From contig CABFPE010000031.1 of the NCBI GenBank assembly GCA_900660155.1, positions 703,683-727,325 of the forward strand: a stretch of 23,643 nt of DNA. The letters run 5' to 3'. Source of the stretch: Hofstenia miamia. Lineage: Eukaryota; Xenacoelomorpha; Acoela; Hofsteniidae. The position numbers were made by a program, and so were the translations under genes. Below are positions 10,701-19,019 of this stretch, piece after piece; the stretch's first letter is position 1; each line of letters starts with the position of its first letter. A model generated the notes under the pieces. That model saw only the letters and a program-made list of their open reading frames with translations. It was not told the origin of the DNA and did not search any database.

Positions 10701-13700
10701 ATTAGTTTAGGTTCATTTGTTGGTCAAAACTACTTTTGGATGTTCGTGCTCATGCGAGGAATGGTTGGCGTAGGCGAGGCAAGCTATATAATAGTGGCAT
10801 ATAGTATAGTAGGAGATTTGTTCTCAAGAGAAAGTCGGCCATTGGCACTGGGAATTTTTTCATTGGCGATGCCATTTGGTTGCGGAGTATATGCCAGTTT
10901 TATGTCATATATATTACATGTAATTAAACTTTTAGGGTGGATACATGGTTGGTGCTACAGCGTACAAGACAGCGAGTCACTTAATGAGCTCTTCCAATCA
11001 AGCATACGCTTGGCAATGGGCCTTTCGTATAACGCCAATTCTGGGTAAGTATATATTATATTTTTACATATAACTCTAGTATTAGTGGTTGCTATCACAT
11101 GTGATCCAAAAGGTATTATAGAACGATATTAAATCTTCAGACTATTGCTACAGTTACTTACTTGTGTGCTCTAACAAACTACAAAAATGTTTTTCAACTT
11201 CAAATGCAAATGAATAGAGATTATTTACTTCTGCTGTCAATCAAAAGGCGTTTAGAAATTTTCAAATTATTCACACAGTCGATTTTGCATCAAGTGACAA
11301 TTTAACATCTGTCAAATAATCATTAGTGTCAATAACAGTTCAACTTCGGTTTTTCTTGAAAAAAAATTCGATTATAAGCAATCTTTGGATCGCAAGTACA
11401 TATAACTTTCTCCCTTCAAAGGCTTAGTGAAATATCTATATTGCATTATATTACAAATGTCTGAATTATCTCACCATAAATAACAAAAAAATAGTAATAG
11501 TAAATATTTAATCAGTGCATTTAGCCCTATTTTATTGGGCTTTTTTACATGCGTCGTTTATTGGGAGGGAGGTGGAAATTACACCCAGCACTTACTTTCC
11601 TTAATATTATGATACAAGCACTTTGAAATTTGACAGGTAGCTTCTCTTAATATAGACATTAAGTACACATAATGATATTGCATATTCTTAAACTGTTTTT
11701 CAAAACAAGTTAAGCAAAATGTGATATTTCTTATAAGATCACAAAGATAAAATACATCAATGTAATTTTGTCCTATTTTTTTACCTGTGATACAAATTGT
11801 ACTGCACAATACTTTTATTCCTCCTGTATTGCCCAAATTGTTGCAAAAAAATGCATCATGGGGAATAAAATCAGCTAAATATGAAAAAAAAAATTTCAGC
11901 ATAGAAAAATGTTAGTACTACACTCTGACAAAATATCCATAACATTTCTTTACACAATGACATTGACACAATTTTTACAGGCAATCGACAAAACCAAATT
12001 TCATGCAATGAAGTTTTCAATGGGTCTTCAGTTAATCACAATTTCGATTTATTTTATGATATGTGTTTTGTAACCCCCAATAACAATAAGGTTAAGTTAA
12101 TATATAAAAACAATATTGCGCACTAGATGGCATCACAATTTAACTTTAAGGTGTGATCTTTATCATTACATCGATTTTCTTCTTGCCTGATCCAGAACGC
12201 GGAAATGCTGATGATGTGCCAGAGCTAGATAAACGAACTTCTTTTTTAACAGATATCGCTATTTTATGTCAAAACGGATCAGTAGTATTTGCAACATTTG
12301 GTTACATTTCATTGGATTTTGTGGGTGGCAGTCTAGGCTATTGGACTCCAACATATGTCGATGAGAACCATGCTGACGCTGGTATACCATTTGGAGGAAG
12401 TGTTAATTTTGGCATTGCCACAATCATTGGGGGTATTGGTGGAGTTCTCATAGGTAAGAAATTTTTTAGTATCATTCTAATAAACTTAACGAAAAATGGG
12501 ATAAAATTGTTATGTAAAAAATTTACTATTATTTAAAACATTTACTGTTATGGAATGTAAAGTTGTCATATTCTGATCTGGCAACACTGTTCGCATAGCT
12601 TTAGAGAAACTAGTAAAACACCTACACTTTAAATGAAAAATATAAGATAATTTGCATAAAAATATATAAAAGTAGCATTGAATTATAAATACACTGGTCC
12701 TATGTTAATTAGTTTTCAAGAATAGATGACGTACGTTGTGTATCAGATGACGTGTGTTGTATAACAGAACACGCATTTTGTATATCTGGTCTTTGCATGA
12801 TTTTGTTAAATTTTTTGAAGTTAATGTTTTATTAATGATATTCGAGAAATATTCCATTGAATTTTTGTCTCTTAAGGAGAAATTTTGCTATTTATCTAAC
12901 AAAACTGACGTAAGCTATCGCTTATTGGAAAATTCAAATTATTAAGTGAAACTCATTGAGATTACTGCGTGATTTACAAGTTGCATCCTCAATTTAATGA
13001 TGATCTGGAGGCCTTTTTAACATGTTTTGATTTTTACATATACATTTACACATTTTTGAATATATTAAAATTTCAGAGTAAACTTTGATGATGATGATGA
13101 TAACATCATGTTTTTATCTAGGAGTTTACATTTCCAAACTTTTGAAAAGAAAGTTTGAAATGACGTATGCAGATGCCCTTGTGAGTGGTGTTGGTCTCTT
13201 TGTTTGTGCGCCCTCCTTATTTTGTGCCATAATATTAATTAAACCGTTGCCTCTGCTGGGTTGGGTGCTGGTTCTTGGTACCTTAATTTCTATGGTATTA
13301 GTTTGGCCCTTGGTGCCTAATATATTTCTCGAAACCGTCGTTCCAACAAGGTATCATTTTTGTATAGATTTTCATTATATATTTTTCATATTCCTTATGA
13401 AGCCAGATGCGCTAATTTTTGGCTTTCAATTTTTTTGTTAAGTTTTGCACTTATTAAATGTGGTTTTATCTAACATTAAACTTATCGGACTATATTAAGT
13501 AACTACTGATAAACTATTAGAGTAGCTAGAATTTTTTACATTTGGTACCCCAACTGTGAACAAAAGAGATTTTGACTTGATTTTGAAAATATTTTCAAAC
13601 TTTCTTGAGTTTAATAAAGATTTTAAATTATAAATTTTTTAGAAGGGCACTTGTGTCAGGAATTTCAAATTTAATTGCCAATGCCTTTGGTGATGCGATT

Positions 13701-14683
13701 AGTCCAGTTATAGTTGGTCACATTAATGATGAAATGGAGAAACACACTACCCCACATAAAGCGCTTCAGGTAATTATTTTGCTATAATTAATATTCATTT
13801 AATTTCAAAAGCAACCCGTTCTTTTTGAAAATGAAGAGGTATCTTGGTATTTTTAAATTTTTTTACATACGTTTTCAACTTATTGTTTGTGCTAATTGCT
13901 ACAACTAAGAGGATTTTTTTGATGTATTAGATCAGTGTTTCCCAAACTTTTCTCTAATAGCGCCACTCTGAACAACTTACTATCAAAAGTAAAAATGAAT
14001 TAATATTTATTAATGTTTATTTAACTCTAGTCTCTAATGTGGAGGATGGGCTTGGTGCAAGTTAATAAGCTTCTTGATATCCAGTTCCATTTTAGTTATC
14101 CAGAAGCCCTGTGCGGCACTGAACGCACGCTCTACTAAGTATGAGCTTGGAAATGCAATGAAAAAAATTTATTCTTAGCGCCCCCATCGCCCATTTAGTA
14201 GCCAGCACCCCCATAAGCAGTGCCAATGCCCCCAAGGAGGCACTGACGCCCACTTTGGAAACGAATGTGTTAGATCAAGGTTAGCTGATGCAAAAATAAT
14301 ATCAATAATTGTCTTTAGATTTTGGCATTTATATTTCAGTAGTTGATGTATTAACAGGAATTTTTTGTTAGCGCTATTTACCGTCTTGTCGCCTTAATTA
14401 GTGACGGACTATTTGTTATTCTCGTTTTATTCTCATTGATTGCAATTTTTAGTATGGATTGATGGTTAATGTACTGGTGGCGGCTATTGGCGGTGTGCTG
14501 TTTGTAATAAGTGCTTTGTTTTTTAAAAGAGATTACAGAATTTGCCAAAATAGAATGTCAAAGGGACGTCAATCAGACCCTGCATCAGAAAACACTCAGA
14601 AATGCACTTGTGAAGCAAATACTGATGATTCAAAGTGTAGTTTTTGTATTCAGAAATCGTCTTTTGATAAAATAAATGTTTGA
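7480..14683 (+). CDS. spns: Spinster (SPNS)-family MFS transporter, 7 coding exons, 5' exon missing
   Basis: Coding exons are 7480-7758, 10711-10886, 10936-11044, 12151-12453, 13122-13350, 13643-13769 and 14453-14683; phases agree at every junction. The joined product is about 483 residues, close to the usual 500-530 of the family, so roughly 20-50 N-terminal residues with the start codon are missing. It has 12 predicted membrane segments. Family landmarks are NYMDRSTVSAVLP in segment 1, the MFS motif A GYLGDRISRK in loop 2-3, RGMVGVGEASY in segment 4, the glycine-rich PFGCGGGYMVGA in segment 5, RITPILG before segment 6, and ETVVPTRR leading to the FGDAISP segment 11. Spinster proteins are proton-coupled late-endosomal/lysosomal lysophospholipid transporters (SPNS1 type) or plasma-membrane sphingosine-1-phosphate exporters (SPNS2 type); which applies cannot be decided here. 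The short tail is cysteine-rich (CTCEANTDDSKCSFC). No frameshift or internal stop was found, so the gene is probably functional. Confidence 0.92.
8269..9540 (-). mobile_element. Non-LTR (LINE) retrotransposon fragment, antisense in spns intron 1
   Basis: Read on the minus strand from 9540 downward, several frames join into a decayed reverse transcriptase and C-terminal region. Landmarks in order are YREISLL-like text (~9460), EEQHGFRKGRSTQSA (~9360), motif A FFVDISQAFHSI (~9260), motif C MYVDDVVVYG (~8990), the thumb-like NEMTVNIGKSKFMKF (~8900), LPITTYAMQSFKKWITL (~8710), and a terminal cysteine/histidine cluster CLCRLCNRKATLQH (~8330). At least three frame changes separate these pieces and motif B is badly damaged, so it is dead. 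The family resembles Jockey-type LINEs; I cannot name the subfamily. No poly(A) or repeat tail was seen at its 3' end near 8260, and the 5' part with the endonuclease is missing. Confidence 0.85.
9850..10133. other. Unidentified open stretch in spns intron 1
   Basis: Frames of 72-78 codons are open on both strands over the same bases, and the base composition is less AT-rich than the flanks. The plus-strand text (for example IDKLGWIPAPSNLTESL) looks protein-like but matches no domain I know. It could be transposon debris or a fossil exon. I do not claim a gene here. Confidence 0.25.
10711..10886 (+). CDS. spns: spns exon B: loop 3-4, segments 4 and 5 (first half)
   Basis: Acceptor TAGTTTAG, donor GTATAT. 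Two bases complete the glycine shared with exon A, giving LAG-SFVGQNYFW across the junction, as the family expects. It encodes RGMVGVGEASY, the GDLFSRESRPLALG loop, and stops within PFGCG of segment 5 at phase 0. The common family string after GEASY (APT) reads AYS here. Confidence 0.9.
10887..10935 (+). other. spns: spns mini-intron 2 (49 bp)
   Basis: The donor is GTATAT and the acceptor AACTTTTAG. At 49 bp it is far shorter than the other introns. It contains no in-frame stop, so the frame runs straight through it, but its length is not a multiple of three. Only its removal restores the expected segment-5 glycine motif and the following GATAYK...AWQWAFRITPILG text. Confidence 0.85.
10936..11044 (+). 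CDS. spns: spns exon C: segment 5 end and lumenal loop to RITPILG
   Basis: A 109-bp exon starting at phase 0 and ending at phase 1 on a perfect donor, G|GTAAGT. It encodes GGYMVGATAYKTASHLM, a short loop, and the family signature W-x-W-A-F-R-I-T-P-I-L-G that leads into membrane segment 6. It is read in a different frame from the open frame that runs on from exon B. Confidence 0.9.
11045..12150 (+). other. spns: spns intron 3 (1106 bp)
   Basis: Bounded by GTAAGT and AACTTTAAG. The AAG acceptor is the only one in the gene that does not end in TAG. The interior is AT-rich. A 107-codon minus-strand frame at 11579-11902 resembles no known protein and I treat it as chance. No transposon was recognised. 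Confidence 0.8.
12151..12453 (+). CDS. spns: spns exon D: segments 6-8
   Basis: The largest internal exon (303 bp). It completes the glycine of RITPILG and encodes segment 6 (VIFIITSIFFL), the conserved PDPERG loop that corresponds to REPPRG in relatives, the long cytosolic central loop, segment 7 (FATFGYISLDFVGGSLGYWTP) and most of segment 8 (FGIATIIGGIGGVLIG). The central loop is short compared with vertebrate members. Donor GTAAGA, phase 1. Confidence 0.9.
12454..13121 (+). other. spns: spns intron 4 (668 bp)
   Basis: Bounded by GTAAGA and TTTTATCTAG. A small (GAT)n microsatellite sits at about 13087-13101, 20 bp before the acceptor, in the place where a pyrimidine tract and branch point are expected. 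Nothing else was recognised. Confidence 0.8.
13122..13350 (+). CDS. spns: spns exon E: segments 9-10
   Basis: Starts by completing the glycine of IGVYISKLLKRKF and ends in phase 2 inside the arginine of VVPTRR. It encodes segment 9 (DALVSGVGLFVCAPSLFCAI) and segment 10 (LLGWVLVLGTLISMVLVWPL). The stretch before VVPTRR reads VWPLVPNIFLET, whereas relatives I recall have an N-W-A-x-V-A-D type sequence there, so this part of the transport path has diverged. Donor GTATCA. Confidence 0.88.
13351..13642 (+). other. spns: spns intron 5 (292 bp)
   Basis: Bounded by GTATCA and AATTTTTTAG. It is AT-rich and I see no element in it. Confidence 0.85.
13643..13769 (+). CDS. spns: spns exon F: segment 11
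   Basis: A 127-bp exon that completes the second-last arginine codon of VVPTRR and ends at phase 0 with GCGCTTCAG. It encodes ALVSGISNLIANAFGDAISP and IVGHINDEM, matching the family H-L-L-G-D-A-G-S-P-Y-L-I-G-x-I-S-D region. The histidine of the family H-L-L-G-D string is replaced by asparagine here (LIANAFGDA). Confidence 0.88.
13925..13932. repeat. Left 8-bp target-site duplication of hAT element
   Basis: TATTAGAT directly precedes CAGTGTTTCCC. The sequence TGTTAGAT follows the other end at 14268-14275, 7 of 8 identical. An 8-bp duplication is diagnostic of the hAT superfamily. Confidence 0.75.
13933..14267 (-). mobile_element. 335-bp deleted hAT transposon with transposase C-terminus
   Basis: The left end CAGTGTTTCCCAAACTTTT is a typical hAT terminus. 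The right end CACTTTGGAAACGAATG is its decayed inverted copy. Near-identical 8-bp target duplications flank the element. On the minus strand, 14159 down to 14034 holds the end of a hAT transposase. The element is an internally deleted, non-autonomous derivative sitting in intron 6 of the Spinster gene, in antisense to it. The many CCCC/GGGG strings near the right end (14180-14245) are subterminal repeats. Confidence 0.85.
14034..14159 (-). pseudogene. hAT transposase C-terminal (dimerisation domain) fragment
   Basis: Forty-one codons plus a TAG stop. The text begins FPSSYLVERAFSAA, the conserved hAT C-terminal dimerisation motif (family form F-P-S-S-Y-L-V-E-R-x-F-S), and ends LDIKKLINLHQAHPPH before the stop, like ZBED/hAT transposases. 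The residues normally lying between these two blocks are missing, so there is an internal deletion after FSAA. It is a dead remnant. Confidence 0.85.
14268..14275. repeat. Right 8-bp target-site duplication of hAT element
   Basis: TGTTAGAT, differing from the left copy TATTAGAT at one base. The single mismatch indicates some age since insertion. Confidence 0.75.
14453..14683 (+). CDS. spns: spns exon G: segment 12, cysteine-rich tail and stop
   Basis: Starts at phase 0 after CAATTTTTAG and encodes segment 12 (MVNVLVAAIGGVLFVISALF), the membrane-edge FKRD, and a cytosolic tail of about 50 residues ending KINV before TGA. The tail holds C-x-C-x8-C-x2-C, an arrangement that could bind a metal but may be coincidental; I do not know it from other Spinster tails. 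Confidence 0.9.
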   Translation, partial: YGLMVNVLVAAIGGVLFVISALFFKRDYRICQNRMSKGRQSDPASENTQKCTCEANTDDSKCSFCIQKSSFDKINV

Positions 14684-14750
14684 TGTAGTTAGTCTAGATC
14701 TAGAGTTTTTTTACAAATATGATGGATTTCTTAAATTAATTTAATTATAT

Positions 14751-14756
14751 AATAAA
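14751..14756 (+). terminator. spns: Poly(A) signal AATAAA of spns
   Basis: A canonical hexamer 68 nt past the spns stop codon. A second AATAAA overlaps the last codons (near 14670), which is too early to serve a normal 3' end. Confidence 0.55.
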
Positions 14757-14759
14757 CTG

Positions 14760-17590
14760 CTAACGTTCAAAAACTTCAGGAATGGATTTTAAAGAGCTCG
14801 ATATAATTCTTAAATATTTTTTTCCAATTTTAAGAACTTCATAGAGATGACTGAATTTTTTCAGGCAATAGGAAGATTAACTAAAATTTATACATGTGCT
14901 TTTAAGAATAAGAAAATATAAATACAAAATAGAGCATAAAACAAACTCAATGTAAGAATATTCGTAGTCAAAGAAATAATTGTGAAACATCATAAATAAT
15001 TTGGCTGTAAACAAAAAAATTCAACACAAAACATTTAGTTGTACTGAAGAGAAGTCAGATCCAAAAGGTTGTGGAACTGGGAAGAAGATTGATTTTCCCT
15101 GCAGAAGTTTGAAAATTTGATTTCAAAATTTTAAATTTCTTGCGCTAATTTCGTTTAATGCTACGTTCAAGAAACCTTTATTATTTTTAGAAAATCAATA
15201 ATTCCATGAGAGTGGAGTCACTGAGCGGTGTAGGTGTGCGGCCGCAGCGATCCCTACAAATGGCAATAAAAAATTTTATTCTCCAATAATAAAAAAAATA
15301 AAGCTTATTATAAGCAATTTTACGCAAATTTGGCGCAACATCAAAATATCGAAGTAACAATATAAATTTAGCAAAAAATTGGGCCCGAAGTTTGAAAAAA
15401 TATCTTTATTAGAAAAATATGTGGTAAGAAGTATCTATTATTTGATAGAGGTGAAATACTACTTTGCCATTAGCATGAAATGAATGTAGTTGCATGTTTG
15501 AATTTGTTTTATAATAACCATTTAACGCATTGAATTCTTTAACAATACAAACGATTTAACTGATAAAGAATTACAAAAACATATAATTCTAAAACAACAT
15601 GCTAAGTACATGTATTAATGTGCAAAAACATAAAAACAACGCCATTTCATTTTTAGAATCACGAAATAAAATCTGAATATTTAATAAAGAATTAGTCAAA
15701 TTTAAGTATATGTATGTCTTTCTTTCTCATTTTTCGAAAGTTTATACTAATATAGTCGCTAAATTTTCAATTTGGTCAATGGTTATGACGAAAAGATATT
15801 TTCATTTTAACACATTATTCTGTTTCAGTTCTTACAATGACGGAGCTGGGAAAATGACTAAATATGTTTAAAAATGTAATGACCAAACCATAACAAAAGG
15901 AAAACTGTCAAATATATTTATATATATTTTAGGCTCTCATTATAGTGGAGAAATGTTTGTAAATCTAAAATATATTGGAATTCTCTTGAATGTTATGCCT
16001 TAGAAACGGTCATATTCAGATTTTATTTCAAGAATTCTCAATCTCTATATATTTTTGAAGAGTTTAACAGGAAAATTGGTTGAAAATCCGGTTTTTCTAA
16101 TTAAATATCGTGAGATAAATATTAAATACTTGAACTCTACCAGAAAACCGCCTTGATGAAGTGTTTATTTCAATTTATCTTTTGTACAAGAGGTGGTGAT
16201 TAATCAATGGTTTTACTTTACTAACATTTTAGGTTTGCAGCCTCTATCATTCATCTAAGTGTATAAATTTGAGAAAAACGAAATGAACAATGTATAAAAA
16301 ATGTTGTGCTAATAATTGAGATCGTTGCAACTTGTGAAAATTTTTTTGTGCATAGAATGAATTCTCGTATCATATGACTTGAAAATACTTATTTCATTGT
16401 GATAATGTGTGTAAATTTCTAGTGATTTGAGTTCAAGGCTTATATAATTTGCTGAAAGAAAGAAAACTACAGTCATATGGGGATAAGCCGTTCAAAATTG
16501 AGGAAAATTTTATCATAAATTTACTATTACAAAAGCTCTAATCTTACTTTTTTTCTTTAGAACAGTTGATGGTCGACGCTTCCTATCAACAAATAAGTTG
16601 TAGCACTACCATAAAATGATGTAAATATTTTAGCTTGAATCAGTTAGCCTGTGTAAATTAAAACTGGGGTGAATCCGATCAATTCGTAGATGAACATAGC
16701 GTTTTTTTGTAATGCTTCAAAAATATGTGCACTTACATCAAAAAGACATACACTATTTTACAATACATAGCATAAATACTATGCTTTTTTGGATTTGCTT
16801 TCAATTTATCATATAATGTTGACAGGGAACATTAAACTCTTTAGTTGCCTTTCACATTGACATAAATTTTGAAGCCTCTTCCATTTGATTTTATTGTAAT
16901 TGGTCAAATGGCACGCGATCCGGCTTTACATTTGTAATTTCTCACCATTTTAGATAATTGATATAATTTAGATTGAAGTTCTAAAAATGGAAAAAAATGA
17001 AAAAATGTGTGCAACTCAATTGAGCTTTTTGTATAAGTATACATGCGAAATATCAAATAATTGATTAAGCAAAACATTATAGCATTGGAAAATTCGAAAA
17101 AAATATTAAAAATACATTTATGCTTTAAGTAAAAAGAACTAAAAGTTAACTGACCCTAAATTTTTCGCTAGAGAAGATGTTTACATTCATTCACGTGAAA
17201 AATAAATTTTCCCGCCCTTAAATACCGCCTTTTTTAAACAAATTTTCATAATGTAAATAATTCGATTTTTGCGCCAACCTATTGTAAAATATTGACTTTG
17301 TTTACTAAAGTGGAAGTGTGATTGATTGTAGTTAATTCCATGACATCTGTTATTTCAAATAGATTTGTTGTTATAAAAACTGATGAGGATGTTCTTTTTA
17401 GTAATCATCAAAATCTTTGAAGTTATCAAAATCAAATGATATATCACATTAATATTGTATGCAGTTAATTTTTTTGATTAAATTGCACAATAACATCTGC
17501 ATGCATATCATAAATAAATAAAAATATAATCTTTTAGTTGTAATTTTTGCAAATTATTTGGGTTATATTTAACTCTTTATGCCTGTTAAA
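14760..17590. other. Long AT-rich intergenic region, nothing recognised
   Basis: No frame of note on either strand and no recognisable transposon text. Only small palindromes are visible, for example AGCATA/TATGCT near 16768-16784. If functional elements exist here they cannot be read by eye. Confidence 0.5.
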
Positions 17591-17596
17591 CTGAAT

Positions 17597-17744
17597 GGTT
17601 ATACTTTACTGTAGTGTACAAGGTCTTAAGTAAAGTAAAGTAAAATCTAATTATAAATTCTCTGGTTTACTTTACTTTACGGCAGTGTACGACGAACAAG
17701 GGAAAATCCAATTAAGTTTACTTTACTTTACGGCAGTGTACGAC
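17597..17744. repeat. TTTAC-rich array with hairpin
   Basis: Two identical 29-bp copies lie at 17665-17693 and 17716-17744, starting GTTTACTTTACTTTACGG and ending CAGTGTACGAC, with a period of 51 bp. A shorter diverged copy is at 17597-17620 (TACTTTACTGTAGTGTAC). Between the first two, 17630-17645 (GTAAAGTAAAGTAAAA) is the inverse complement of the start of the second copy, forming a 15-bp stem with a loop of about 19 bp. It may be the end of a transposon or a small satellite seed. Confidence 0.8.
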
Positions 17745-17759
17745 TAGGGCAATGCTCAA

Positions 17760-18210
17760 ATATTTATTCCCTTCAAACCTGGCGAAGATGTTTAGTTTTA
17801 TTATATTTGGTTTTGTAAATTGTTGTGAAAAAATATATTGTAGCTATGGCTATTACTATCATTGCAAATTAACACTAGAAAGGCCAAAAGTGTCACAATT
17901 GACACACATTAGAATTTTGTTTACTTGTGTATGCATTCATTAAAAACAACAGCAGGTATATGGACCACTAAATAAACTATAATCCATTTGAATTTGCATG
18001 ATCAATTTTTTTTGATTTTTTACATAATGTTCTATTTTGAAATGCTCCATGAAAAAGAATCATAAGGAGTAATGGTATTTATAGTGTTAAGCCGTTGTCA
18101 CATTATTTTTGTGCTGCGATCTTTGCAGTTGAATGCTAAGAAAATTTAATGAGTTGTGCAATAGCAGTCAATTTTAAACTTTTAGAATGTCTTGCATTAA
18201 ACATTGTTTT
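17760..18210. other. AT-rich spacer before the THAP transposon fossil
   Basis: No gene was recognised. The left boundary of the THAP transposon fossil should lie here, or at the TTTAC array, but no terminal inverted repeat matching its right side could be found. Confidence 0.4.
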
Positions 18211-18998
18211 ATGCCTAATTGTTAGTTTATCTTTATTACTGTACCAAGGGATGTGGAAACCAGAAAATAGTGGTTTCAAGCTGCTAATCGGGCAGATGCT
18301 CCTGACAGAACAAGTGGCCATCTAAGCGCATGCAAAGACCATGCTGATTTCAAAAATTATTTGGTCAATTACTACCAAATCTTGTATAAAAAAGCTTAAA
18401 AAATTCGCTTGAAAACAAGTGTCATTCCACGCTTTTTCTTGTGCCAACAGCAGATTGAAATGACATTGAAATAGTGCCATTACGTCCTCCTAAGCGTCGC
18501 TGGTTTGATAATTTTACAATGTCCATGGTTGAAAATAACATGATAGACAAAGGATGCCAAACAGATGAAGTATATGCCATATCTGAGATATTTATAATAT
18601 AGATTTCCTTGTGATGATCCCCTCAATGCTTAATAACATTATAGAATTAATACAAGCAATTTAGATTCAAATGGCAGTAAATTTGGAACCTCTCTTAAGT
18701 GAGGAAACTGCATCACATGCATGTACAAATTCCGCATCATCATCCGTACTTGCTCCTTCTTCCTCTGAAGCAAAATCTGAATCACGATCACCGTTTTTTT
18801 GAACAACCAAGACATTATTTGCGAATTGAAAGGAAAATTTGGCTGCAGTTAACGTGTTGCGTATGTATATGGCAATGTCTAATAAATAAGCTTTTCTACC
18901 CTGGACACAGTAATATTTGTTCTCTTAAATTCGGGAATTGGCAGATATATTTAGTGTATCTGAGTCGACTATTTCCAGGACCTTGCAATTATACATTG
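18211..18998 (+). pseudogene. THAP-domain transposase fossil, N-terminal half
   Basis: Three pieces lie in order. First, 18211-18360 reads in one frame, with two stops, as a decayed THAP zinc-finger domain: MPNC at the start, VPRDVETRK, WFQAANRADAP, then C-K-D-H (the closing C-x2-H of the C2CH site) and DFKNYL. Second, near 18500-18570, a linker has PPKRRWFDNF and DKGCQTD, the C-Q-T-D string being common in THAP-type transposases. Third, near 18930-18995, RELADIFSVSESTISRTLQL is a clear helix-turn-helix as found ahead of the DDE_Tnp_4 catalytic domain. Frames shift between pieces, so the gene is dead. The catalytic half lies at 20428-20845, beyond an inserted retrotransposon. Confidence 0.75.
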
Positions 18999-19019
18999 TA
19001 GAGATGGGTTATTTTAAGT

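Larger units (their letters stand above)
7759..10710 (+). other. spns: spns intron 1 (2952 bp) with transposon debris
   Basis: The longest recognised intron, bounded by G|GTAAGG and TTAGTTTAG|GT. It contains the antisense non-LTR retrotransposon fossil at 8269-9540 and a stretch at 9850-10133 that is open in more than one frame and GC-richer than its surroundings but not recognised. The remainder is AT-rich with nothing identifiable. Confidence 0.85.
13770..14452 (+). other. spns: spns intron 6 (683 bp) with a hAT insertion
   Basis: Bounded by GTAATT and CAATTTTTAG. About half of it is the hAT element at 13933-14267; without that insertion the intron would have been about 340 bp. Confidence 0.85.

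Noticed and set aside
11579..11902. 107-codon minus-strand frame in spns intron 3
   Set aside because: Low-complexity, cysteine-scattered text that resembles no protein; it lies within an intron of a well-defined gene.
13086..13101. Run of ATG/GAT before spns exon E read as methionines
   Set aside because: It is a (GAT)n microsatellite upstream of the TCTAG acceptor; phase and homology place the exon start at 13122.
18136..18321. 61-codon minus-strand frame
   Set aside because: It is the antisense shadow of the THAP-domain fossil on the plus strand.
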